Shown here: piece after piece, positions 1 to 7,388 of the stretch | Layout: each line of letters begins with the position of its first letter | How positions within the stretch are numbered: position 1 is the stretch's first letter | Program-made: the position numbers and the translations under genes | Origin: Haliscomenobacter sp. | GTDB lineage: Bacteria; Bacteroidota; Bacteroidia; Chitinophagales; Saprospiraceae | DNA: 19,810 nt | Direction of reading: 5' to 3' | NCBI RefSeq assembly: GCF_016718685.1 | Contig: NZ_JADKCX010000109.1 | Span: forward strand, 1 to 19,810 | Notes under the pieces: model-generated | Database searches by the model: none | The model's input: only the letters and a program-made list of their open reading frames with translations | Told to the model about the DNA's origin: nothing

Positions 1-1308
1 CACCAGCCCGCTCACTTGTGAGCGACCCGCCAGTACCCGGTACATGTACATGCCCGAAGGCACTCCTTGCCCCTTGCTGTCTACTCCTTTCCATTGGAAA
101 AGATATTTTCCTGGTACTTGTTTGCCTTCCTGATAGGTAGCCACCTGGCGGCCACTCAGATCATAAATACCGATCGTTACCGGTGCCGCTTGCAGGATTT
201 CGTACTCGATGTTGACCTGATCCTGTGCAGGGTTTGGATAAGCTTTGCTCAGTGCTTTGATTTGTGGAATTTCACGGTTACTGGTGAGCAAGCTGAATTT
301 CAGGATTTGGCCAAAAACCAGATCCGTAACGTACAAATTGCCTTTGCCATCAAAGGTAAAACTGGGCGACAAACCTCCCATGCCCAAGGCAATGGTGTCA
401 CGGGTGCCGTCTTTTTTGAGCTTGATCACTGCGGCGGAGCCCAGTTTGAAATTCAAGGTTCCACCACCTACGTCGCCAAACACGCCAAACTGCATCACAC
501 AAAGATTGCCATCCAATGGATCAATGGACATATCGGTTAGGCAGGTAAAACCTTCGGCGTGTACCCGCATAGTCCCATTGGTATTGAGGCTGTATACTTT
601 AGCGGCTCCTGGTACAAAAGGGAATCCGGTCAATTGGCTTACATAAAAAGTAGTATCCGAATACCGTAATGCCTTTGTCGGCACTGGGTCAACCATTGGT
701 GGGCCATAAGGAAAAGGGTTGGCAAAACGATCAATCGTTTTGACAATGCTAAAGGTATCTACACCTTTGTGCCATTTTACAATGGAGTTGGCACCTGAAT
801 CGGCGATGAAGATGTTGCCGTCTTTGTCCCAATCCACATTAAAGGGATTAGACTGAACAAAGCCCAATCCGTGGATAAATTTACCGTGCTCAATCACTTT
901 TTCCACATCAGCCAGGGTCAGTGGAGTGCCTTTGAACTTGGTTTTATCAACAATCAACAAGGTCTCGGACAGTTTATTGGTTCCCTCCCCTACCACGATG
1001 AGCACTTTGTTGTCGGGCAATTGGTAGGTGCGGTACGAACCAACAATTTCACCGGCAGCCTGGATAAACGTGCTGGGCAGTCCGGTCATAAACAGGGTCT
1101 TTTTACCCGTAGAATCGATGATGGTAATCTGGCCGTCGTCGTTGCCAGAGCCATTTTCGGTTGCCCAAATATTGCCCGCTGCATCAATGTTGACGCCGAT
1201 GAGGCCCTTGGTGAAATCTTGCGCAAACACTACATGGGCAGTCTGAGCCCCAAGCGTGGTCAGGCTAAGCAGCAATGCAAAAACCGTAAAGCGTAATTGT
1301 GTTTTCAT
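1..1308 (-). CDS. Secreted ScyD/ScyE-like beta-propeller protein with T9SS sorting domain (3' end cut by window edge)
   Basis: I translated this frame myself: it is open from the ATG at 1308 to the window edge, 436 codons, with no stop. Residues 1-22 form a signal peptide (MKTQLRF, then a Leu/Ala-rich core, ending near GAQ). The body contains propeller-type strands such as GVNIDAAGNIWATENG, NPFNVDWDKDGNIFIADSG and FTFDGKGNLYVTD, the Asp-x-x-Gly-Asn-(I/L)-(Y/W) signature of NHL/SMP-30/ScyD-like blades. Residues 352-436 are a type A T9SS sorting domain (AYPNPAQDQVNI, IYDLSGRQV, GMYMYRVLAG), so the protein should cross the outer membrane through T9SS and be surface-anchored or released. Only the last few residues are missing. 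It starts 53 bp after the stop of the kelch gene on the same strand, and I see no promoter in that gap, so co-transcription is likely. The family name ScyD/ScyE is my best match from memory; the substrate or ligand is unknown. Confidence 0.82.
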   Translation of the reverse strand, partial: MKTQLRFTVFALLLSLTTLGAQTAHVVFAQDFTKGLIGVNIDAAGNIWATENGSGNDDGQITIIDSTGKKTLFMTGLPSTFIQAAGEIVGSYRTYQLPDNKVLIVVGEGTNKLSETLLIVDKTKFKGTPLTLADVEKVIEHGKFIHGLGFVQSNPFNVDWDKDGNIFIADSGANSIVKWHKGVDTFSIVKTIDRFANPFPYGPPMVDPVPTKALRYSDTTFYVSQLTGFPFVPGAAKVYSLNTNGTMRVHAEGFTCLTDMSIDPLDGNLCVMQFGVFGDVGGGTLNFKLGSAAVIKLKKDGTRDTIALGMGGLSPSFTFDGKGNLYVTDLVFGQILKFSLLTSNREIPQIKALSKAYPNPAQDQVNIEYEILQAAPVTIGIYDLSGRQVATYQEGKQVPGKYLFQWKGVDSKGQGVPSGMYMYRVLAGRSQVSGLV

Positions 1309-1361
1309 CAAAAATGAATTTAAAGGTGATAGAGAATATTCAAGGTGTATTTCGAGGATTT

Positions 1362-2972
1362 TTACTGCTTGACAATCGTGCTGGTTTCACTGAATACCCC
1401 ATCCAGGTTGACACTCAGCTGGTAAATGCCTGGAGCGTAGCGGCTGGCAGGCAGTTCAAACATCTGCCCTCCGCTGGTTTGTTGGCCCCAATCCCAAGTT
1501 TGCACGATTCTACCCGCTGCGTCTTGTAAGGTGGCGCGCAAGTGCCCTGCTCGGGGAAGTTGGAGATTCAGATTCCACAACTCAGTGGCCGGATTGGGAT
1601 AAATTTTGGTGATAAGGCTGTAGCGGCCATCCAAGGGGCGCGCTGGGGTGGAACTCGTGAGGTCTTTTTCGATAAAAACCCGGAGCACCTGGTTGTTGGC
1701 CGAAGTAATGACCGCAGCATTGGAGGAAAAAGGGTTGCGTTGGCTGCCCGGTGTCACGATTCCGCCTACGATGTAACCGACCAGATGGCTGCCTTTTGAA
1801 AGTTTGTCGAAATCGATGATCTCGTGGGCATACAGCGGCAAGGTTTCAGCCTTGATGAACTCGGCGCCAGTGCCCGTGTAATAAGGCAGTTCCGCTGCAA
1901 AAGGCACTTCTTCATAACTGCCATTGGCGAGGCGGGTAACCCGGCTGGCCGTTTTGACAAAAGGTAGGCGAGCATCTCGCATCAAACTATCCCTGGCATC
2001 GAGCCAATAGCCACTCATGCCTCCAAAAAAGAGGGTGTGCATCTCGTTTTTTGCAGCAGCATACAAGGGGATTCTGGCACAGTGGTAATTGGCCAAAAAC
2101 TGACTAAACCCACTCACGGGGCTATGCCCGGAAGCACGGATGCCCACAATATTCAAGAAAGGTGCCAACGCTAATCCTGGTTGAAATACGCCAGAAAAAG
2201 CCATCAATCCTACCTCCCGGTTTTGAAACACGTGAGGTGAAAGGTTGTAATCCCGACGGTGCAGGTTGAGTTGGTCTGTGCTTTCACTTTTGGATGTAAC
2301 CCGTTTTCCATTTGCACCACTGCCAAGGGTGAATTTGCGAATGGCCTCGGTATAACGCTGGGTGGGGTTGTCGGAATTGGCGGAATAAATGCCGTCAAAA
2401 AGGTGCCCACCAACCAGGTAAAGGGTGTCCCCCAGGTGTTGCAATTGCCCCCCTGTAACCGAGAAAAAGGTATCCCGGATTTGTTGAAAATGGGGCAACA
2501 ATGGGCCGCCTTCCATTACACTCCGCACCACGCCGGGTACATCAATCAAAGTGAGGTAAGGATAAGTGCGGTGATCTTTGGCTTTGTCGCTGTACCCATA
2601 CCCCCCGACAAAGAGCAGCTCGTTTCCAGCTTGCAAAAACTCCATGTTGGCGCTGCGCAATTGCTCCTGGAGCGTGTCTGGCAACTCAGCAATAGGGCGA
2701 TCCCAGGTTTGGGTGGTTTGAGGGTCTACTACCCATATTCTTTGGTTGGCACCAGGGGTGTCAAAACCTCCGTATTTGGGGTGTACCCCATCCTGGCGGC
2801 CACCAATCAGCAGCCATTTGCCTTCGTACACCGCATAGGCAAAGGAGTGCAGGCGCGGCATATTCGGGATAGGCAAGGTATCAAATCGTACCTGAAACTG
2901 ACCCTGACCTTGCAACTCAACCGACAATACAAACAATAAGGGTAGCCAAAGGTACCCGCTGATTTTATTCAT
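1362..2972 (-). CDS. Secreted kelch-type beta-propeller protein with T9SS sorting domain
   Basis: A 536-residue protein if started at the ATG at 2972. The frame stays open upstream to 3047, but the internal Met is preferred because it begins a good signal peptide (MNKISG, then a Leu/Val-rich core, cleavage near LQGQ) and has AAAGG a few bases upstream. The body has repeated hydrophobic-Gly-Gly blade motifs typical of kelch propellers: WLLIGGRQDG, LLFVGGYGYS, LYLVGGHLFDG, TLFFGGMSGYW and VGYIVGGIV. Residues 452-536 are a type A T9SS sorting domain (KIYPNPATELWNLNL, LQDAAGRIVQ, APGIYQLSV) ending in IVKQ. The expected location is the cell surface or outside. The ScyD-like gene follows after 53 bp and the HTCS regulator gene lies 253 bp upstream of this start. 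Kelch propellers bind proteins or glycans, or occur in galactose-oxidase-like enzymes; I see no clear copper-ligand pattern and assign no enzymatic role. The gene has no frameshifts. Confidence 0.85.
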   Translation of the reverse strand: MNKISGYLWLPLLFVLSVELQGQGQFQVRFDTLPIPNMPRLHSFAYAVYEGKWLLIGGRQDGVHPKYGGFDTPGANQRIWVVDPQTTQTWDRPIAELPDTLQEQLRSANMEFLQAGNELLFVGGYGYSDKAKDHRTYPYLTLIDVPGVVRSVMEGGPLLPHFQQIRDTFFSVTGGQLQHLGDTLYLVGGHLFDGIYSANSDNPTQRYTEAIRKFTLGSGANGKRVTSKSESTDQLNLHRRDYNLSPHVFQNREVGLMAFSGVFQPGLALAPFLNIVGIRASGHSPVSGFSQFLANYHCARIPLYAAAKNEMHTLFFGGMSGYWLDARDSLMRDARLPFVKTASRVTRLANGSYEEVPFAAELPYYTGTGAEFIKAETLPLYAHEIIDFDKLSKGSHLVGYIVGGIVTPGSQRNPFSSNAAVITSANNQVLRVFIEKDLTSSTPARPLDGRYSLITKIYPNPATELWNLNLQLPRAGHLRATLQDAAGRIVQTWDWGQQTSGGQMFELPASRYAPGIYQLSVNLDGVFSETSTIVKQ

Positions 2973-3117
2973 GGCATTGGCCTTTACACCGAGTCTCGGT
3001 GTATGTTGTTTAAATGAAAAGAGTCGTGTTGATAGAAGGTGGATCAATAATATAAAGCAAGCTGTAGGTTTGGTACACTTACTTTTACCTGCTTAGAGAT
3101 GGTTTAACAAAACAGCA

Positions 3118-3133
3118 GTGATCACTTAGTGAT
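3118..3133. repeat. Two overlapping palindromes, possible operator
   Basis: The 16 bases GTGATCACTTAGTGAT contain a perfect 8-bp palindrome (GTGATCAC, 3118-3125) that overlaps a second inverted repeat with 6-bp arms and one central base (ATCACT-T-AGTGAT, 3121-3133). It lies about 20-40 bases downstream of the candidate -7 box, near the expected transcription start of the kelch gene, a position usual for repressor sites. No regulator can be named from the sequence. Confidence 0.35.
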
Positions 3134-3185
3134 TAGATTAATATGACTTGTGCAAAAGTACAGGCTTCGCCAAATTGGGGTTATC

Positions 3186-3215
3186 TCAAAATGAACTTTC
3201 CTTTCCTCATTTTGA
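3186..3215. repeat. Perfect 9-bp inverted repeat, 12-base spacer
   Basis: Arms TCAAAATGA (3186-3194) and TCATTTTGA (3207-3215) are exact reverse complements separated by 12 bases. The element begins 11 bases after the HTCS stop codon and lies upstream of the candidate kelch -7 box. On the minus strand no T-run follows, so it is a poor intrinsic terminator. It may be a regulator-binding site or a weak 3'-end hairpin. Confidence 0.4.
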
Positions 3216-3225
3216 ACAAAACCCA

Positions 3226-4318
3226 CTATTTCCACTCGGAAGGGTTTTGGCCATAGCGCTCAAAAAAGACTTTTGAAAAATAGGGTAAACTCTCAAAACC
3301 AAGTTGATAGGCTATTTCTGACACCGTTCCAACTCGGTTTTGCAACAAAATCGCCGCTTTAGCCAAGCGATAATTGCGCACGTATTCTGTGATGGTTTGA
3401 TTGGTCAGGGCTTTGAGCTTGCGCCGGAGTTGAACCGGGGTAAGCTGCATCTCCCGGGCGAAAGTATCCACATCAAAGGTGCTTTGATCGAGGTGTTGCT
3501 CGATGATTTCATCCACCTTTTGCATAAATTTTTCGTCCATAGAAAGGACTTTTACTGTACTTGCAGCTTCTGCCGGAGCAGGAGTTGTGGGGAAGGACTG
3601 GCTGTATTTTTGTTGCAAAAGTTGTCGCTGTTTGATGAGGTTGTGTACCCGGATTTCCAATTCTGTCGTATTGAATGGTTTGGCCAGGTAATCATCGGCC
3701 CCTAGCTCCAAACCCTCCAGTCGATCTTCCAGGGAGGCTCTGGCCGTCAGCATGACCACTGGAATGTGATTGCTGAGTGCATTGGATTTGACGGCGCTAC
3801 AAAAGCCAAAACCATCCAGGCGGGGCATCATCAGGTCACAAATCACCAAATCAGGAAGCATTTCCAGGGTTTTTTCCAATCCTTCTTGTCCATCCTGAGC
3901 CTCGATGAATTGGTAAGTATTGGCAAAAATGCTACGGATGTAGGTACGCAAGTCAGGATTGTCTTCTACAATGAGCAAGAGTGCTCGTTCATCCACAGTT
4001 GGGGCAGGATTGATCGAGGTTGTTGCAGTTTCGACAACAGTCTGCATCGGAGCATGTAGCTCAACGGAGTCTGGAACTTGAACTGCATCCTGCGGTGATT
4101 CCTGCAAATGCGGCAGCAGCACGGTAAAAGTACTGCCACGGCCCACTATACTTTCCACTTTAATCTCGCCCTTGAGTACGTCCACCAATTCTTTGACTAA
4201 GGCCAAACCAATGCCAGTACCTTCATAATTCCGGCGGTTGGTATCGTCTACTTGATAAAAACGGTCAAAAATGCGTGGTAGCCGTTCTGGCTCAATGCCA
4301 ATGCCGCAATCTTGTACT
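3226..4318 (-). CDS. HTCS segment 3: HATPase C-part, receiver, AraC-type HTH
   Basis: The segment opens with the ATP-lid motifs DCGIGIEPERLPRIFDRFYQ and GTGIGLALVKEL, then a receiver (LLIVEDNPDLRTYI; phospho-acceptor Asp in VICDLMMPRLDG, about residue 1146 of the reconstructed protein; Thr in VVMLTARAS; Lys in YLAKPFN). It ends with an AraC-family HTH of about 80 residues (AREMQLTPVQLRRKLKALTN; IAYQLGFESLPYFSKVFFER; terminal NPSEWK). All receiver residues needed for phosphotransfer are present. Any start codon inside this segment, such as the TTG at 4206, lies inside the ATPase domain and is unlikely to be a real start. Confidence 0.9.
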
Positions 4319-7271
4319 TTAAAATAACTTGTTGAGGAGTATACTTTACCCGCAGTTCTACCCTACCGTGTTCCGAGCTGAACTTAATGGCATTGGACAA
4401 CAAATTCGTGACGATTTTTTCAATTTTGTCCGCATCAAAATAAGTGATGTACTGGGTATGACTTTGTTCATAGTGAAAAATAAGGTTTTTGCTCTTGGCC
4501 AAGGATTCAAAAGAAGCCACTAAATTCCTTAAAAAATTGCGCCAAATCCCCTTGCTGTACATCGAGCACCAATTGCCCAGCTTCTAACTTGGACAAGTCC
4601 AACAACTGGTTGATGAGGGTTTTTAGACGTAGCGCATTGCGCTGCATGATGGGGAACATTTTTTCTTCCGGGTATTGCTTCACCATATCGGTAAGGGGCC
4701 CAAAATGAGGTTAGAGGGCGTGCGGAATTCATGTGAAATGTTGGTAAAAAATCGGGTTTTGAGCGTATCCAATTCAGCCAGCCGGGTCGCTTCGCGGCCT
4801 TGGTACAATACCTGTTCCTGCAAACGAACCCGCTTCAACTGGCTTTGATACCAAAAATAAGCCAGGTAAGATAATAAAAGCACATAGGTCAAATAAGCCC
4901 ACCAAGTACGGTAAAATGGCGGATGAATGCAAAATTGCAGTGCAATTGGCTCACTCCAATGTTCACCGTCGGCACTACCCATCACCCGAAAGGTGTATTG
5001 TCCATTTTCCAAGTGGGCATAACTGGCAAAACGCTGGGTTCCGGCTTCCACCCAATCCTGATCAATCCCGTCCAGTTTATAGCGGTAGCGGTTCTTAACG
5101 GGATTGGTAAAATCCATCAGTCCAAATTCAAGAGAAAGCAAGTTTTGATGGTGAGCCAATTGCAGGCGAGGCAGGTATTCGATGGCTTGTGGTAGTACCC
5201 CTTTAGGCTCAATGGGTACTGTTTTGTTGTTGATTTTCACCTCCAGCAGCCGGATTTTCGAGTCATTTTTCCGATCACTCAGCTCCCTTGGCCGGAAGAT
5301 CGTAATGCCATTGATGCCCCCAAACAGAAGCTCACCCGAAGCCCCCTGAAAAAATGAATTGGTATTGAACTCGTCCTCTTGCAAGCCATCAGACTTGTTG
5401 AAATTGTTAAAGGTGAGGGTTTTGAGATTCAGGCGTGCCAAACCGCGGTTGGTGCTCATCCACAGGTTTTTATCCTCCCCCAGTACGACTCCGTATACCA
5501 CTTTATTGGGCAGTCCTTGCGCTTCGGTAAAATGGTCGAATTCACCCGTTTTTTTGTTGAGCCGCTCTAATCCGCCGCCTTTGGTACTGACCCATAGGTA
5601 CTGATCGGGTTTTGTAGGATCGTCGATCATACCCGATACAAAGTCATTGCTCAAACTTTTGCGCCTTGTCGGGTCATTTTTGTATACCGAAAAAGTGGTT
5701 TTTGCCCCCAGGTTTTCGGCCTTGATTAAACCTCGTTGGGTACCAATCCACCAAACCCCATGATGATCCTGATGCAAGGCAAAAGTTTCGACCGGGGCAC
5801 CTTGTTCTGGCAGTTTTTTTCGATAGTCAAAAACGGTAAAACTTTCTTTTTGAGGGTCAAATTGCAGGAGTTTGCCATTGGTCCAACCCAAGTAAACGTT
5901 TTTGTCCTGCCCCTGATAAATCTGGTAATGAAAATTAGTGGGTTGGTAAATGGCTGGCTCTTCGACAGTAGCAGGAATAGGGTATTTTTTGATCAATTGC
6001 CAATCCGAGGTAAATTTCATCAAAAGGTGAACCAGTTCATTGCTATAATGTGTCATCACCCAAAAATGCCCGGCGGCGTCTTGCATCATCGCATCATGCG
6101 CCCAGAGTTGGGTCTGTATTTCGGCGGGGATGGGGTCGAGTTGGTCATTTTTTTGATTTAACTTAAAAAACCGGTACCCTGGCCGATAATTCCCATGAAA
6201 ATAAACCTGCCCTTCTTGATCCCGATAAAGTGCAGCGACTGAAGAACCCGCTAAAAAAGAATGGAATTTTTTTACCAAGGGGTTAAACCGTAAGAGTCCA
6301 TAGCCCCGGGTACCCGCCCAAATGTTGCCGCTGGCATCTTCCCCAATCATGGTTATGCTGTGAATATTGGGCGGCAGGGTAGCATAAGCGTTCTCGGGCG
6401 TAAGGCTTTTTTGTTTCAATAACTCCTCGGGTTTAAACAGCCATAAATAGCTACTATTGCAAACTGCGAGGCGACCATCGGCCAACTGGCTGAGCTCACT
6501 GACGTCTTTCTCTTCAAAAGGCAATACCTTGATTCTTTTGCCTTGCCAACAGATGAGTGAATCTTGGCTCAGGGCCCATAAGCGGCCTTGCTGGTCTTTT
6601 AAACATCCAAATTCATGGGGCTGTAGCGTAGAAATTTCCCGCTGCTCGGGAAAATTTTGATGGCTTTGGTATAGTTCTTTTAGTCGAGGATAATTCAGAC
6701 CGCGACGATTAAAGCTCAATTCGGTGTGTGGTGGGAGGCCTTGGGGAATTAACTTGAGCCAGTTCCTAAAATTGGCCTTCGTAGGCGTTTTCGCAGGTGT
6801 AGCAACACAAAATATTTTCTTCGGCGTATCCGTAATGACCCAAATTTTGCCTTGTTGGTCTTCCTTCAAATCGATGATGGAATAATTGCCCGTATTGTTT
6901 TGTTGGTCACTTACTTCCGCCCGAAAAAATTTTTGACTAAGTGGATCATACAAATTCAAGCCATCCTTTTCGGTCCCAATCCACAACCTTCCACGAGCAT
7001 CCTCCAAAAGCACGGTACAGGTATTACCAGAGATGCTGTAAGGATTATAAGGGTCGTTGGTGAAAACTTTGAAATTATAGCCATCGTACCGATTCAGGCC
7101 GTCTTTGGTCGCAATCCACATGAACCCAGTGCGGTCTTGCAAAAAATCATAGACCATACCTTGCGACAAGCCGTCGGCGATGGTCAAAGCTTGCCATGCA
7201 GTATTTTGAGCGCTCAGGGCAAAAGGTACAGCAATCGATAGTCCAATGTAAAAAATCCAGGCAAATCTCAT
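3226..7271 (-). CDS. Hybrid two-component system (HTCS) regulator, interrupted by three frameshifts
   Basis: Whole-gene entry. With three single-base corrections the gene encodes about 1,348 residues, the normal size for a Bacteroidota HTCS. Domain order: signal peptide, two-component-regulator propeller repeats, Y_Y_Y domain, one membrane helix, HisKA, HATPase, receiver, AraC-type HTH. It senses a ligand in the periplasm, phosphorylates its own receiver and binds DNA through the same polypeptide. The breaks are near 4696-4705 (needs one more G in a GGG/CCCC tract), 4532-4540 (one T too many in a T6 run) and 4319-4324 (one A missing from AAA). All three are homopolymer length changes, and each restores canonical kinase motifs, so I regard the gene as probably intact in the organism. 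The target is unknown; nearby candidates are the downstream kelch/ScyD genes and the upstream giant gene. It begins 118 bp after the end of the giant gene. Confidence 0.9.
4319..4705 (-). CDS. HTCS segment 2: end of HisKA and HATPase N-box, in two frames
   Basis: Between about 4705 and 4540 the correct frame reads DMVKQYPEEKMFPIMQRNA and LINQLLDLSKLEAGQL, the second HisKA helix and linker. Between about 4535 and 4320 another frame continues with LRNLVASFESLAKSKNL and the N-box DKIEKIVTNLLSNAIKFS of the HATPase domain. The joins at 4532-4540 (T6) and 4319-4324 (AAA) are each repaired by a one-base homopolymer change. No independent start or ribosome binding site is visible, so this is part of the HTCS and not a separate gene. 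Confidence 0.85.
4680..7271 (-). CDS. HTCS segment 1: periplasmic propeller, Y_Y_Y domain, membrane helix, start of HisKA
   Basis: An 863-codon open segment from the ATG at 7271. A signal peptide (MRFAWIFYIGLSIAV, cleavage near LSAQ) precedes the propeller entry motif GLSQGMVYDFLQDRTGFMWI. Blade motifs of the W-I/V-G/S-T type follow, for example GRLWIGTEKDGLNLYD, GNIWAGTRGYGLLRF, GVWWIGTQRGLIK and KNLWMSTNRGLARL. The Y_Y_Y domain carries NRYRYKLDGIDQDWVEAG. A membrane helix spans about 789-809 (TWWAYLTYVLLLSYLAYFWY). The H-box FFTNISHEFRTP puts the phospho-acceptor His at 847. The last residues (after LILGPL) are out of frame because of the break near 4700. Confidence 0.9.
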   Translation of the reverse strand: MRFAWIFYIGLSIAVPFALSAQNTAWQALTIADGLSQGMVYDFLQDRTGFMWIATKDGLNRYDGYNFKVFTNDPYNPYSISGNTCTVLLEDARGRLWIGTEKDGLNLYDPLSQKFFRAEVSDQQNNTGNYSIIDLKEDQQGKIWVITDTPKKIFCVATPAKTPTKANFRNWLKLIPQGLPPHTELSFNRRGLNYPRLKELYQSHQNFPEQREISTLQPHEFGCLKDQQGRLWALSQDSLICWQGKRIKVLPFEEKDVSELSQLADGRLAVCNSSYLWLFKPEELLKQKSLTPENAYATLPPNIHSITMIGEDASGNIWAGTRGYGLLRFNPLVKKFHSFLAGSSVAALYRDQEGQVYFHGNYRPGYRFFKLNQKNDQLDPIPAEIQTQLWAHDAMMQDAAGHFWVMTHYSNELVHLLMKFTSDWQLIKKYPIPATVEEPAIYQPTNFHYQIYQGQDKNVYLGWTNGKLLQFDPQKESFTVFDYRKKLPEQGAPVETFALHQDHHGVWWIGTQRGLIKAENLGAKTTFSVYKNDPTRRKSLSNDFVSGMIDDPTKPDQYLWVSTKGGGLERLNKKTGEFDHFTEAQGLPNKVVYGVVLGEDKNLWMSTNRGLARLNLKTLTFNNFNKSDGLQEDEFNTNSFFQGASGELLFGGINGITIFRPRELSDRKNDSKIRLLEVKINNKTVPIEPKGVLPQAIEYLPRLQLAHHQNLLSLEFGLMDFTNPVKNRYRYKLDGIDQDWVEAGTQRFASYAHLENGQYTFRVMGSADGEHWSEPIALQFCIHPPFYRTWWAYLTYVLLLSYLAYFWYQSQLKRVRLQEQVLYQGREATRLAELDTLKTRFFTNISHEFRTPSNLILGPLPIW

Positions 7272-7294
7272 GTTTCAAATACAAGGTATTTCCG

Positions 7295-7324
7295 CGAAAG
7301 TACTCCTTACTAACTAATGCGCAA
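7295..7324 (-). promoter_or_regulatory. Candidate HTCS promoter
   Basis: On the minus strand TTG (7324-7322), 19 bases, then TACTTTCG (7302-7295) resembles the Bacteroidota -33/-7 pair (TTTG ... TAnnTTTG) with one mismatch in the -7 box. It lies just after the T-run of the giant gene's terminator and 24-53 bases before the HTCS ATG, so the regulator could be transcribed independently of the giant gene. Confidence 0.3.
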
Positions 7325-7325
7325 C

Positions 7326-7365
7326 AAAAAAGGTCATTACTTGGCAAATTTCCAAGTAATGACCT
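7326..7365 (-). terminator. Intrinsic terminator of the giant gene
   Basis: A perfect 14-bp stem (7331-7344 with 7352-7365, arm AGGTCATTACTTGG) with a 7-base loop is followed on the minus strand by a T6 run (7331-7326). It begins 24 bases after the giant gene's TAA stop at 7391-7389. On the plus strand no T-run follows, so it works for minus-strand transcription only. It separates the giant gene from the HTCS gene. Confidence 0.9.
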
Positions 7366-7388
7366 GTATTTAATATTGAATTTACTAT

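Larger units (their letters stand above)
2973..3225 (-). promoter_or_regulatory. Intergenic region upstream of the kelch gene with a candidate promoter
   Basis: This 253-bp gap separates the HTCS stop from the preferred kelch start. On the minus strand a perfect Bacteroidota -7 element, TACTTTTG (pattern TAnnTTTG), lies at 3160-3153. No -33 TTTG sits at the usual spacing: candidates at 3174 and 3190 are 10 and 26 bases away. Two inverted repeats flank the box, one upstream (3186-3215) and one downstream (3118-3133). I see no T-rich intrinsic terminator for the HTCS gene here. If the box is used, the 5' leader would be about 170 nt. The promoter is a pattern match only. Confidence 0.35.

Noticed and set aside
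67..1296. Plus-strand open frames across the ScyD-like gene (157, 133 and 141 codons)
   Set aside because: They are antisense to a minus-strand frame that is open for 436 codons with a signal peptide, propeller strands and a sorting domain; the plus-strand translations show no domain-like features.
2259..2939. 226-codon plus-strand open frame inside the kelch gene
   Set aside because: Antisense shadow of a clear kelch-propeller coding frame; no ribosome binding site or recognisable domain.
3186..3215. Intrinsic terminator of the HTCS gene
   Set aside because: The inverted repeat is perfect but AT-rich and has no T-run after it on the minus strand, so I list it only as an inverted repeat.
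3226..4206. A separate response-regulator gene starting at TTG 4206
   Set aside because: The TTG lies inside the ATP-lid of the kinase domain and the frame continues upstream to 4318 with kinase motifs; it is the 3' part of the HTCS gene.
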